From a virus, in the IMG/VR virus record IMGVR_UViG_3300032048_000021, positions 1 through 22,001 of that record: a stretch of DNA of 22,001 bases, one strand, 5' to 3'. The translations under genes were made by a program, and so were the position numbers. Positions 12,318 through 19,959 of this stretch are shown here, in pieces. The notes under the pieces are model-generated. The model was not told where the DNA came from. It made no database searches and saw only the letters and a list, made by a program, of their open reading frames with translations. Position 1 is the first letter of the stretch. Every line of letters starts with the position of its first letter.

Positions 12318-14615
12318 ATGACTAATACAGTTTCTACAGTAAATATTGAGAGCAAAAATGTTCTAGCCAGATTAATGGCTACCGAGAATATTCACGTAGA
12401 GCATAAAAAAGTAGCGACCGCATCATTCGATGTTAAGGGTCGCCGTTTGGTGTTACCACTTTGGAAAGATATGACTAATACGATGTATGAAGGTCTTATC
12501 GGTCACGAAGTTGGTCACGCTCTTTATACTCCCCACGAAGAGTGGGCAGAATTTGCCAAAACTAATCCTCATTTAAAAGATTACGCTAACATCTTAGAAG
12601 ATGCCCGAATTGAGCGTAAAATGAAAATCAAATATCCCGGAATGAAGAAAACTTTCTTCTCAATGTATGATGCCTTGAGTCAGAGGGATTTCTTCGGTAC
12701 CCAACATCGTGAACTCGCAGATTACGGGTTCGCAGACCGTTTAAATTTACATTTCAAATTAGGCGTTTTAGCGAATGTTCCTTTCTCTGATGAAGAGAAA
12801 GCCTTTGCTGACCGAGTTTTGAAGGCAGAAACTTTCAAAGACATTCTTGACCTTACTACTGAACTTGGTGAGATTGCTGAAAAAGAAGCCGAAACTAATA
12901 TGGATGATATGGGGTTCTCACTTGACGACCTTGATGCCGACTCTATTGAAGAGAATGACGCGGAGTCAAATAGTGATATGCCTTCGTCACCGCCACCAGC
13001 ACCTGATTCAGACGACCAGGAAAACCAGGAAGACTCTGATGAAGATGCTGAGGGTGATGATGATGAAAATCCTTCAACTGGTTATTCTAACAAGCCTGTT
13101 GATGAAGAAAAATCCGAAGAAAATGAATTAGACACCAAAGACCTTGAGGCTGATTTCAACGCCGAGGGTGCTGATGGTGTTGAGTCTCCCGATTTCAAAC
13201 CAGGTCCCCCGAAGCCTGAAACACAATCTGCTTGGGACCGTGCGATGGAAGAAATGAATGACGAAGAGGCAAAAGAGCCAGTTTATCTTGACCTGCCTAA
13301 AGTCAATTACAAAAATGCTATCGTACCTTGGAAAGAAACTTTTGAAGATTTAAATAATCACTGGTCTCTTCCTGAGAGTTTCACTGGTTATCGTTGGGGT
13401 ACTAATGATAAAAAAGACCCCGAATGGAAATTCAAAGAAGAGGCAGAATTTCGAGTTTGGAAAAAAGACACTTCTCAGGTTGTTAACTATATGGTTAAAG
13501 AATTTGAGATGAAACAGGCCGCAACTGCATATCGCCGAACTTCAGTTTCAAAATCTGGTGTTCTTGATATGAATAAACTTCACAAGTACAAAACTGACGA
13601 AGATATTTTCAAACGTGTTGCCGCGGTCAAAGATGGCCGTAATCACGCTCTGATGATGTTTGTTGACTGGTCTGGTTCAATGTCTGGTAAGATGGAAGCC
13701 ACCGTGAAACAAACTTTGACTTTAGTTATGTTCGCACGTAAAGTTGGTATTCCTTACCGTGTTTATTCCTTCTCTAACTCCGGCGGGTTGTGTGACAATC
13801 TTAAAAACTTTTATGAAAAGTCTGAAAATCACAATACCCACTTGATGCTCCAGCGTTTGGGAATGCACGAATATTTCAATGAGAAAATGTCTGGTCGTGA
13901 ATTCAATGCACAGTTAAAGAACCTTGTGTTCCTCGGCAAGAGCCTTGACTACTCTGGTCTAGTTGCTCCCGAAGGGCACGGTATGAGTTCTACTCCGTTG
14001 AATGAGGCGATTATCGCCGCCCACGATATGATTGGCGATTTCAAAACTGAAACTGGTAAAGAAAAAATCAATGCGATTTTCCTCACTGATGGTGGCGCCG
14101 ACTCTTGTCGCAACTATTGGGACGTTGATGAAAATGAAGAAAAACATATTTATGGGTCATACGGTTACCGTGATAAAAAATATATGGTTCTCCGTGATTC
14201 AAAAACTAAGCGTATTATCTACAGTAGCGGTCAAGGGTCCAACAAATTGGGTATGACCTCTTCTCTTCTAGATAATCTCGGAAAACGCCACAAAATCAAT
14301 GTGATTGGTTTTCATATCACCGAGCGCCGTGTTATTAATCAGCAAATCCATTACAGTGTTGGTTATGAAAAGGGCGATGATTTGAAAAGGTTCTGCACCA
14401 AGAACGGTTATGTTCCAATTTCTAATCAAGGCTATGATACTTACTTTTTGATAAATGATAAGAACCTTGATAAAGAGGCCACTTTCGATGATGCAGACCA
14501 TAATCCTGATGGGTCCGTTGCGAAGGGTAAATTACGCACCCAGTTCCGTAAATTTACTTCTGCCCGTAAAGTTAATAAAATGATGCTGAATGAATTTGTG
14601 AGTATCGTTGCTTAA
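12318..14615 (+). CDS. VWA-domain protein with HExxH metalloprotease-like N-terminus (CobT-like partner of a MoxR/CobS ATPase)
   Basis: The 765-residue protein has three parts. Residues 1-200 contain HEVGH (63-67), a zincin-type zinc motif, followed by NILEDARIER (91-100), whose acidic residues could supply a third ligand. Residues about 200-300 form an acidic linker. Residues about 440-640 form a von Willebrand A domain with MIDAS residues D450-x-S452-x-S454, Thr559 and Asp591 (LTDGG). CobT-like proteins pair a VWA domain with a CobS/MoxR AAA+ ATPase, and such an ATPase lies 1.2 kb downstream. Proteolysis or metal-dependent remodelling is inferred, and the target is unknown. Cobalamin synthesis looks unlikely, because no other cob gene is present. 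Confidence 0.85.
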   Translation: MTNTVSTVNIESKNVLARLMATENIHVEHKKVATASFDVKGRRLVLPLWKDMTNTMYEGLIGHEVGHALYTPHEEWAEFAKTNPHLKDYANILEDARIERKMKIKYPGMKKTFFSMYDALSQRDFFGTQHRELADYGFADRLNLHFKLGVLANVPFSDEEKAFADRVLKAETFKDILDLTTELGEIAEKEAETNMDDMGFSLDDLDADSIEENDAESNSDMPSSPPPAPDSDDQENQEDSDEDAEGDDDENPSTGYSNKPVDEEKSEENELDTKDLEADFNAEGADGVESPDFKPGPPKPETQSAWDRAMEEMNDEEAKEPVYLDLPKVNYKNAIVPWKETFEDLNNHWSLPESFTGYRWGTNDKKDPEWKFKEEAEFRVWKKDTSQVVNYMVKEFEMKQAATAYRRTSVSKSGVLDMNKLHKYKTDEDIFKRVAAVKDGRNHALMMFVDWSGSMSGKMEATVKQTLTLVMFARKVGIPYRVYSFSNSGGLCDNLKNFYEKSENHNTHLMLQRLGMHEYFNEKMSGREFNAQLKNLVFLGKSLDYSGLVAPEGHGMSSTPLNEAIIAAHDMIGDFKTETGKEKINAIFLTDGGADSCRNYWDVDENEEKHIYGSYGYRDKKYMVLRDSKTKRIIYSSGQGSNKLGMTSSLLDNLGKRHKINVIGFHITERRVINQQIHYSVGYEKGDDLKRFCTKNGYVPISNQGYDTYFLINDKNLDKEATFDDADHNPDGSVAKGKLRTQFRKFTSARKVNKMMLNEFVSIVA

Positions 14616-14629
14616 AGAGAGGAAAAAAT

Positions 14630-14710
14630 ATGAATAATATATTGGTGATATCCCTAACAATAGTAAATTCAATCATTTGGATTTATGCCAGTTTGGCCGT
14701 TTTTGCTTGA
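14630..14710 (+). CDS. 26-residue single-span membrane peptide
   Basis: ATG at 14630 follows GAGAGG (14617-14622) at good spacing, immediately after the VWA gene. The product is almost entirely hydrophobic (ILVISLTIVNSIIWIYASL), consistent with one membrane helix. Its stop codon overlaps the -35 box of the next promoter. The function is unknown. A chance frame cannot be excluded, but the ribosome-binding site and composition argue for a real microprotein. Confidence 0.55.
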   Translation: MNNILVISLTIVNSIIWIYASLAVFA

Positions 14711-14734
14711 CACCGCCCGCCAATTTGATATAAT
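14707..14734 (+). promoter_or_regulatory. Sigma-70-type promoter for the small-gene cluster
   Basis: Perfect TTGACA (14707-14712) and TATAAT (14729-14734) boxes with a 16-bp spacer. The expected start (about 14741) is only about three bases before the ATG at 14744. Confidence 0.8.
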
Positions 14735-14743
14735 GGTTATATT

Positions 14744-14932
14744 ATGAGAAACGAATTGAAAATGAAAATGACACTTCCCGATGATATGGAGATTCCCGAA
14801 AATAATAGGGACCTTTCATCTATGCGAAATGTCCGCTGGTTGCTTAGAAACTTGGCGGTACGCAACTCGACCCATCCGTGTTTTAAAACGGTGATGAAAA
14901 ATTTAACAAACTTAGCAAAGGAGAATCTATGA
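14744..14932 (+). CDS. Small hypothetical protein (62 aa)
   Basis: I do not recognise it. The protein starts with a Met/Lys-rich stretch and has an Arg-rich middle (RNVRWLLRNLAVRN) likely to be helical and basic. It overlaps the next gene by four bases (ATGA). In-frame ATGs at 14762 and 14768 are alternative starts, since the first ATG has almost no room for a leader after the promoter. No convincing Shine-Dalgarno sequence precedes any of them. Confidence 0.55.
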   Translation: MRNELKMKMTLPDDMEIPENNRDLSSMRNVRWLLRNLAVRNSTHPCFKTVMKNLTNLAKENL

Positions 14933-15207
14933 CAGAATCAATACACTGTTGCCATCCACCAGAAACTGTAAACTTTTTGAATACGTTCAAATCGCCTGCA
15001 AACGAAACATCGGAATTCAAAGGAATTCCTTTGGACTTACAAGCAAAGGTCCTGAAATTGTTACCGAGTAAAAATCGCAGAATCAAATATCGCGGAACCT
15101 CAAAACCAGGTTACTGCCGACCACAATCGAATACTATTAAGTACCACGCCGACACATTCGCTATCTATTATGATAACAATGTGAATTTAAACCTAGGGAG
15201 TTTGTAG
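14929..15207 (+). CDS. Hypothetical protein (92 aa)
   Basis: A strong AAGGAG (14917-14922) precedes the ATG, which overlaps the previous stop. The protein has an N-terminal Cys/His cluster (HCCHPP, 6-11) and a basic central region (KNRRIKYRG). A single later Cys makes zinc binding conceivable but not demonstrable. No domain is recognised. It belongs to a run of four tightly packed small genes between the VWA and CobS-like genes. Confidence 0.65.
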   Translation: MTESIHCCHPPETVNFLNTFKSPANETSEFKGIPLDLQAKVLKLLPSKNRRIKYRGTSKPGYCRPQSNTIKYHADTFAIYYDNNVNLNLGSL

Positions 15208-15366
15208 ATGGAAAAGTTTTATTTTGTACGTGTAACGGATAAGTCTGGATGGACAAATGAGTGGGTTATGCTCACGAAGGACCAGGCGAATCATATATAC
15301 TCCGAGCAAGTTGAAAAACACGGAGTCCACAATACTACAACCGGGAGATTTCATAATGGGGCATAG
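15208..15366 (+). CDS. Small hypothetical protein (52 aa)
   Basis: ATG directly follows the previous TAG, with GGGAG at 15196-15200. The product begins MEKFYFVRVTDKSGWTNEWV and has a central helix with Gln/Glu/His. It is aromatic-rich at the N-terminus, suggesting a small beta-hairpin domain. It overlaps the next gene by 11 bases. I do not recognise it. Confidence 0.6.
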   Translation: MEKFYFVRVTDKSGWTNEWVMLTKDQANHIYSEQVEKHGVHNTTTGRFHNGA

Positions 15367-15685
15367 TCGAATACTACCACCCACCAGATTTGCCAAGGCG
15401 GACAAAGTCCTTGACCACGAAGGAAATGAAGGTATCGTCACTGAGGTTTTTGTGTCATATCCTGCACGAGATAATTTTGCAGACTGGACCAAACCTGCAA
15501 TTCACTATCAAGTAACATTTTTTGACAGGTCTCGGACTCATAAAGTCAACCTGCCTACTATCACGGCCACCAGTCTCCACCTTGAGGGAGAACTAACGGA
15601 TTCAGTCCAGACACAATTACCCTTTACGAATGATAATCCACTCTCCACGAGCGATACCGATGAGTGGTCATTCCGTAATATGTAG
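15356..15685 (+). CDS. Hypothetical small beta-rich protein (109 aa)
   Basis: The frame extends upstream to 15257, but the ATG at 15356 is preferred. GGGAG lies at 15343-15347, and an upstream start would overlap the preceding gene by more than 100 bases. The segment ADKVLDHEGNEGIVTEVF looks like the start of a KOW/SH3-like barrel ('D-x-V-x-x-x-x-G-x-x-G-x-V'). This is a weak resemblance. It contains copy 2 of the TITA repeat (LPTITAT). The C-terminal third is Ser/Thr-rich and probably flexible. Confidence 0.6.
   Translation: MGHSRILPPTRFAKADKVLDHEGNEGIVTEVFVSYPARDNFADWTKPAIHYQVTFFDRSRTHKVNLPTITATSLHLEGELTDSVQTQLPFTNDNPLSTSDTDEWSFRNM
15555..15568 (+). repeat. CTACTATCACGGCC repeat, copy 2
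   Basis: It is identical to the copies at 10313 and 17470 and in the same reading frame (TITA). Together with copy 1 the match extends to 16 bp, with GC on the 5' side. Confidence 0.8.
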
Positions 15686-15744
15686 TAAAAATACAACAAA
15701 ATGACTAAATATAAAAAAATATGGAATTAATATGGTTTTAGGGG

Positions 15745-15773
15745 TTGACATATACCGAAAACCAGCGTATAAT
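15745..15773 (+). promoter_or_regulatory. Sigma-70-type promoter for the CobS-like gene
   Basis: Perfect TTGACA (15745-15750) and TATAAT (15768-15773), 17-bp spacer, start near 15780. The upstream 13 bases repeat those of the non-coding RNA promoter with one mismatch. Confidence 0.88.
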
Positions 15774-15820
15774 ATGTACTGTTGAATGAGAAAATATTTA
15801 AATTATGTTAAGGAGTGAAA

Positions 15821-17059
15821 ATGTCAAATAAAAGAGTAACAGTTAATGAGTTTTGTGCCGCAACAAAAGAGATGTTTGGTACAACTGATGTCACAAAGGC
15901 AAATATGGAGGCCGTTTCTGCGACCTACAAAATTTGTATTCCTTCCAAGTGTAAGTACGCTGAAAAGATTTCAGAAAATCCTGTAGTGCGCCGCCTACCG
16001 GTCACTGAGGAAGTTTCTGCACCTTCGAAAGTTGTTGCTGAAACAATTATGAAAACGCCAGTTGCACCAGCCGCGGTTACTGAAACTTCGGTTGTGATGC
16101 CAAGTCCAGTGTCCGAACGAACTTCGGCCGCTACACTCGATGCTTCAATTAGTTTTATTCCTAAAGTAGACACGGCGTTTGTACCGTGGGGAAATATTGC
16201 TGATATCAAGCGAATCCTAAAAAGTCGATTATTCTTCCCAGTTTATTTAACTGGTATGTCTGGTAACGGTAAAACATTCGGTATCGAACAAACCTGTGCT
16301 ATGCTCGGGCGTGAAATGATTCGTGTGAACTTTACCGCCGAAACAGATGAAGATGATTTATTTGGTGGCTTCCGCCTTGTGAATGGCGAGACAGTGTTTC
16401 AATACGGACCTGTGGTTGAGGCGATGATGCGTGGGGCAGTTTTATTGCTTGACGAAATCGACCTCGGTTCCCACAAGATAATGGCTCTTCAGTCAGTTCT
16501 TGAAGGCAAGGGTTACTTCATTAAGAAACGTGCCGAATGGGTAGAACCTGCAGAAGGGTTCACAATCATTGCTACTGCTAACACAAAAGGCAAGGGCTCT
16601 GATGATGGTCGTTTCATCGGTACCAACGTACTGAATGAGGCTTTCCTTGACCGATTTTCTGTTACGATGTATCAGCCTTATCCTACCGAGGCAATCGAGA
16701 AAAAAATTCTCGTGAAGGCTGCCGAGGGATTCGGAATCGAATCAGAAGCACTTGGGAAATTTATCCCTAACCTCACAATGTGGGGCGATATCATCCGTAA
16801 AACTTTTGAAGAGGGTGGGGTTGATGAAATAGTTTCAACTCGCCGTTTGGTTGATATCTTGAAATCGTTTTCAATCTTTGCTGACCGCGGTAAAGCCATT
16901 AAGATGGCAATCGAGCGTTTCGATGATGAAACCCGTGAATCGTTTATGTCTCTTTACGAGAAAATCGATTCCGGTGTTGGTCTTGAAGATTGTGCGACTG
17001 AAGTTCCTGAAGAGGTCAAAATCGAAGAGGTTGATGTCGATAGTGACGAAACTCTGTAA
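15821..17059 (+). CDS. CobS-like / MoxR-type AAA+ ATPase
   Basis: The 412-residue protein has a unique N-terminus (1-60), a Pro/Ala/Val/Thr-rich linker (60-105) and an AAA+ core. The core shows Walker A GMSGNGKT (145-152), the 'ETDEDDLFGGF' loop typical of MoxR/CobS, Walker B LLLDEID (208-214), sensor-1 Asn254 and an arginine-finger candidate FLDRF (R279). Cyanophages carry relatives annotated cobS. Here the nearby VWA protein suggests a MoxR-VWA chaperone or protease-activation pair. ATG 15821 is chosen over GTG 15815, because AGGAG at 15811-15815 is properly spaced only for the ATG. A terminator follows. Confidence 0.88.
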   Translation: MSNKRVTVNEFCAATKEMFGTTDVTKANMEAVSATYKICIPSKCKYAEKISENPVVRRLPVTEEVSAPSKVVAETIMKTPVAPAAVTETSVVMPSPVSERTSAATLDASISFIPKVDTAFVPWGNIADIKRILKSRLFFPVYLTGMSGNGKTFGIEQTCAMLGREMIRVNFTAETDEDDLFGGFRLVNGETVFQYGPVVEAMMRGAVLLLDEIDLGSHKIMALQSVLEGKGYFIKKRAEWVEPAEGFTIIATANTKGKGSDDGRFIGTNVLNEAFLDRFSVTMYQPYPTEAIEKKILVKAAEGFGIESEALGKFIPNLTMWGDIIRKTFEEGGVDEIVSTRRLVDILKSFSIFADRGKAIKMAIERFDDETRESFMSLYEKIDSGVGLEDCATEVPEEVKIEEVDVDSDETL

Positions 17060-17101
17060 AGAATAACTCCGTGGGGCAGTTTGAGTCCCCTCATTCAACA
17101 C

Positions 17102-17140
17102 CCTCGGCCCAGTACCTCTTTTCTGGGTCGGGGACTTTTT
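17102..17140 (+). terminator. Rho-independent terminator after the CobS-like gene
   Basis: An 11-bp GC-rich stem (17102-17112 with 17123-17133, two G-U pairs) is followed by ACTTTTT. A smaller GGGG/CCCC hairpin (about 17074-17092) precedes it. Confidence 0.9.
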
Positions 17141-17165
17141 ATAATTATAATGAGGAGCATTTGAA

Positions 17166-17582
17166 TTGAGTGTAAAAGAAAAACCAAAAGATGATTTTGC
17201 TTGGAGATATGGAGAGGGTCCCGTATTGGAAGAGTTGTTGGAACATCTAAAATCAACATACAAATCCCATTATACCAACGACCAAAACGACATCCAAACA
17301 ATCGATGTATTTGCATATAGAGGAACACTTGCAACAACCTCTATCGATAACGCCATAAAATATTTGATGCGTTACGGAAAGAAAAATGGCAAGAACGAAT
17401 TAGACCTTATTAAAGCGATTCATTATCTGATTTTGGCCATAGCCTTTGAACGAAAACAGGCTGACCTGGCTACTATCACGGCCGCCGAGGATGCCCGTCT
17501 GGAATTGGCAAACTCAAAATATGGCCGAGCAGTTGAAACCGTACCTTCATTGAAGGGAATCTTAAAGGGAAATATAGAATAA
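17166..17582 (+). CDS. DUF3310-like protein (138 aa)
   Basis: The segment IDNAIKYLMRYGKKNGKNELDLIKAIHYL (residues about 59-88; here split as NAIKYLMRYGKK and DLIKAIHYL) has the pattern of DUF3310, a small phage family sometimes linked to nucleotide kinases ('NAIKYI-R-G-K...DL-KA--YL'). The biochemical role is unknown. The start is TTG at 17166. GAGGAG at 17152-17157 is correctly spaced, and no ATG or in-frame GTG serves as well. The C-terminal part carries copy 3 of the TITA repeat (LATITAAED). No close promoter is seen, so it may be read from an upstream transcript passing the terminator or from a weak local start. Confidence 0.7.
   Translation: MSVKEKPKDDFAWRYGEGPVLEELLEHLKSTYKSHYTNDQNDIQTIDVFAYRGTLATTSIDNAIKYLMRYGKKNGKNELDLIKAIHYLILAIAFERKQADLATITAAEDARLELANSKYGRAVETVPSLKGILKGNIE
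17470..17492 (+). repeat. CTACTATCACGGCC repeat, copy 3
   Basis: The identical 14-mer at 17470-17483 is followed by GCC and then GAGGAT. Apart from that 3-bp insertion it matches copy 1 over 20 bases, again reading TITA. Confidence 0.8.
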
Positions 17583-17941
17583 TGGAAATTTTTGGAGCAA
17601 TTGCAGGATTATTTTTAGCAGTTTCCAATCCTCAGTGGTTCGATAAGGGACCATATGAGTATGTCAACACGTATACAACCATTGAGCAATGCCAAACGGC
17701 CGCCGCCAAGGGTGATATATGTACAACCGAAATTCCAATTCAGCAGTATCGAAAAGTTCGGCAGACCAAAGATTACAATGGTTATGGCGAAAATACGGCC
17801 GACTTGGTATGGATGGAATGTGACCACGCCCTCGGATGTTACAATAAGCCGGGAGTACACACGAAGCGAAACAATGGCCTGAAATATGGCAGAACGTCTT
17901 TAGTATTTAATCCACAGGATGACCCAGATTCTTTCAAATAA
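17582..17941 (+). CDS. Probable exported hypothetical protein (119 aa)
   Basis: The ATG overlaps the previous stop (TAATG). The first about 15 residues (MEIFGAIAGLFLAVS) form a short hydrophobic segment resembling a signal or anchor without a basic n-region. The remainder is polar, has four Cys (around residues 37, 47, 80 and 86) that could form disulphides outside the cytoplasm, and ends PQDDPDSFK. No family is recognised. A periplasmic or envelope role is inferred only from this layout. Confidence 0.6.
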   Translation: MEIFGAIAGLFLAVSNPQWFDKGPYEYVNTYTTIEQCQTAAAKGDICTTEIPIQQYRKVRQTKDYNGYGENTADLVWMECDHALGCYNKPGVHTKRNNGLKYGRTSLVFNPQDDPDSFK

Positions 17942-17944
17942 GGG

Positions 17945-17973
17945 TTGACAGATGTGGCAGTTTCGTGTATAAT
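17945..17973 (+). promoter_or_regulatory. Sigma-70-type promoter for the clamp operon
   Basis: Perfect TTGACA (17945-17950) and TATAAT (17968-17973) with a 17-bp spacer. The start near 17980 gives a 27-nt leader containing GGAG (17994-17997) before gp45. Confidence 0.9.
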
Positions 17974-18006
17974 AGTCATTAATAAAATTGAATGGAGAAG
18001 TATATT

Positions 18007-18702
18007 ATGAAGTTAAGTGAACACACGCTTGAGGTACTAAAGAATTTTGCCTCAATCAATCAATCGATTCTCTTTACAGAGGGAAACGAATTGAACACCG
18101 TATCTGTACAAAAGAACGTCTTGGGTTCTGCTAAAGTGGCCGAGACATTTAAATCTTCCAACGGTGAAGATTTTGCGTTATATGACCTTAACGAATTTCT
18201 TTCTACCGTGTCATTGTTTGATGACCCAGAAATCGAATTCGGTGAGCAATTTGCCACGATTAAGGATACGAATTCTGTAACTCATTATTGGTTCGCCGAT
18301 AAAGAGATTATCGTATATCCCACCTCAAAGATTGAGATGCCATCGACCGAAGTTAAATTCAGATTGACCGCTGGCACCTTAGACAAACTTCAACGAGCAA
18401 CTGGCACACTAGCAGTTCCTGATTTGGTAATCCGAAGAGGCAAGAACGACCCAAGCAAAGTCGTTGCCGAAGTCCTTGATAAGAGGAACGATACTTCAAA
18501 TACCTTCAGTGTTGAAGTGGGCGATTATATTGGTGGTGAAACCGATACCGAATTCAAATTTTACTTTTTGACTGAACGTATGAAGATGCTACCTGGAGAT
18601 TATGATGTTGAGATTTCTTCCAAGAAGATTTCTAAACTCACATCTACGGATGGTAAACTAACTTACTGGATTGCCTTAGAACAGGATTCAACTTATGAGT
18701 AA
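18007..18702 (+). CDS. 45: DNA polymerase sliding clamp gp45
   Basis: gp45 is the trimeric clamp that tethers the phage polymerase and activates late transcription through gp55. The 231-residue protein matches T4 gp45 (228 aa): MKLS..T...LKNFA.IN at the start, A(L/I)YDLN(E/G)FL, and the end YWIALEQDSTYE. An ATG at 17992 is in frame, but it overlaps the ribosome-binding site GGAG, and the T4-like protein begins at 18007. The last bases overlap the gp44 start. Confidence 0.95.
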   Translation: MKLSEHTLEVLKNFASINQSILFTEGNELNTVSVQKNVLGSAKVAETFKSSNGEDFALYDLNEFLSTVSLFDDPEIEFGEQFATIKDTNSVTHYWFADKEIIVYPTSKIEMPSTEVKFRLTAGTLDKLQRATGTLAVPDLVIRRGKNDPSKVVAEVLDKRNDTSNTFSVEVGDYIGGETDTEFKFYFLTERMKMLPGDYDVEISSKKISKLTSTDGKLTYWIALEQDSTYE

Positions 18703-19636
18703 AGATTTTCTGTGGGTAGAAAAATATCGCCCTAAGAAAATTGACGAATGTATCCTGACAGATTCTTTGAAAGATACATTTCGAGAGTTTTTGTCGAACG
18801 GCGATATGCCAAATCTTTTGTTGAGTGGCTCTGCAGGAACGGGTAAGACAACCGTTGCTAGGGCTCTTTGCGAAGAACTTGGTTATACTACGTTGGTTAT
18901 CAATGGGTCGCTTGATAGAAATATCGACACCTTGAGGAACGATATATCCACCTTTGCTTCCACTGTCTCTTTTGATGGTGGGAAGAAGTGTGTTATATTA
19001 GACGAAGCAGATTACCTTAATCCACAATCGTTTCAGCCCGCCCTACGTGGCTTTATAGAGCATTTTTCCAAGAACGTGCGGTTCATCTTAACCTGTAATT
19101 TCAAGGATAAGATTATCGAACCGATTCACTCTCGCACCACGCTTATAGATTTCAGAGTCGGCAAGAAAGAATTGCCACCGCTGATGGGCGAGTTTATGAA
19201 TCGCATTATAAGTATTCTTGGAAACGAAGGTGTAAAGATTGAAAGTAAGCCTGCCCTGGCCGAATTAATCAAACGCCACTTTCCTGATATGCGGAGAACT
19301 CTGAATGAACTTCAGAGATATTCTGCCGGCGGTGTTGTTGATAATGGCATCCTTGCACGAATAGGCGAAGCCAATATCGATAGTCTGATGAAGATGTTAA
19401 AAGACAAAGACTTTAGTGGTATGAGACAATGGGTAGTTGAGCATATTGATACCGACCCAGTTGCCATTTATCGCCAGATTTATGAGCAAATGCACAATTT
19501 TATGGCACCAAGTAGTGTCCCTCAAGTAGTCTTGCTTATTGCAGACTATCAATATAAACAGGCATTCGTTCAGGATGCCGAAATTAACTTAGTCGCTTTC
19601 TTAACAGAAGTGATGGTAGAGGTGGAATGGGAATGA
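18695..19636 (+). CDS. 44: Clamp loader large subunit gp44
   Basis: gp44 is the AAA+ ATPase subunit of the gp44/gp62 clamp loader. Motifs are FLWVEKYRPKKIDECI (5-20), Walker A GSAGTGKT (45-52), Walker B VILDEADYL with DEAD at 103-106, sensor-1 TCN (about 133-135) and the SRC-type HSR (145-147). The length, 313 residues, fits T4 (319). It overlaps gp45 by 8 bases and the next gene by ATGA, so the operon is translationally coupled. Confidence 0.96.
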   Translation: MSKDFLWVEKYRPKKIDECILTDSLKDTFREFLSNGDMPNLLLSGSAGTGKTTVARALCEELGYTTLVINGSLDRNIDTLRNDISTFASTVSFDGGKKCVILDEADYLNPQSFQPALRGFIEHFSKNVRFILTCNFKDKIIEPIHSRTTLIDFRVGKKELPPLMGEFMNRIISILGNEGVKIESKPALAELIKRHFPDMRRTLNELQRYSAGGVVDNGILARIGEANIDSLMKMLKDKDFSGMRQWVVEHIDTDPVAIYRQIYEQMHNFMAPSSVPQVVLLIADYQYKQAFVQDAEINLVAFLTEVMVEVEWE

Positions 19637-19959
19637 GTGTTGACGAAAAAATAGATAAGTGGTTAGATGATAGAGGCATTACAGAGAACGGAAAGGTAAT
19701 GGGTCAAGCAATTAAGACGTTAGAAGAAACGACCGAACTCCTTGACGCTATCAACCATAACAATTGCGAAGAGATTATGGATGCCATCGGAGACATATAT
19801 GTAACTTTGCGAGGCGTTTGTAAAGTGAGAGGGATTTCATTTGACAAATGTGTTGAAGGAGCGTATAATGAGATTAAAGACCGAAGAGGATATCTGTCCT
19901 CTGGCGGCACATTTGTGAAGGAGACTAAAAATGAAGAACGTATTCCCAGTCGTAACTGA
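19633..19959 (+). CDS. MazG-like nucleotide pyrophosphohydrolase (108 aa)
   Basis: The protein has the all-alpha NTP-pyrophosphatase metal-binding pattern: LEETTEL (30-36, EExxE) and EEIMDAIGD (46-54, ExxD plus D54), followed by the typical C-terminal YNEIKDRRGYLSSGGTFVKE. Such enzymes hydrolyse NTPs or dNTPs to monophosphates. In phages they may alter nucleotide pools or alarmone levels. ATG 19633 (ATGA overlap with gp44) is preferred over the in-frame ATG at 19627. It is placed between gp44 and gp62, which are adjacent in T4. Confidence 0.85.
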   Translation: MSVDEKIDKWLDDRGITENGKVMGQAIKTLEETTELLDAINHNNCEEIMDAIGDIYVTLRGVCKVRGISFDKCVEGAYNEIKDRRGYLSSGGTFVKETKNEERIPSRN

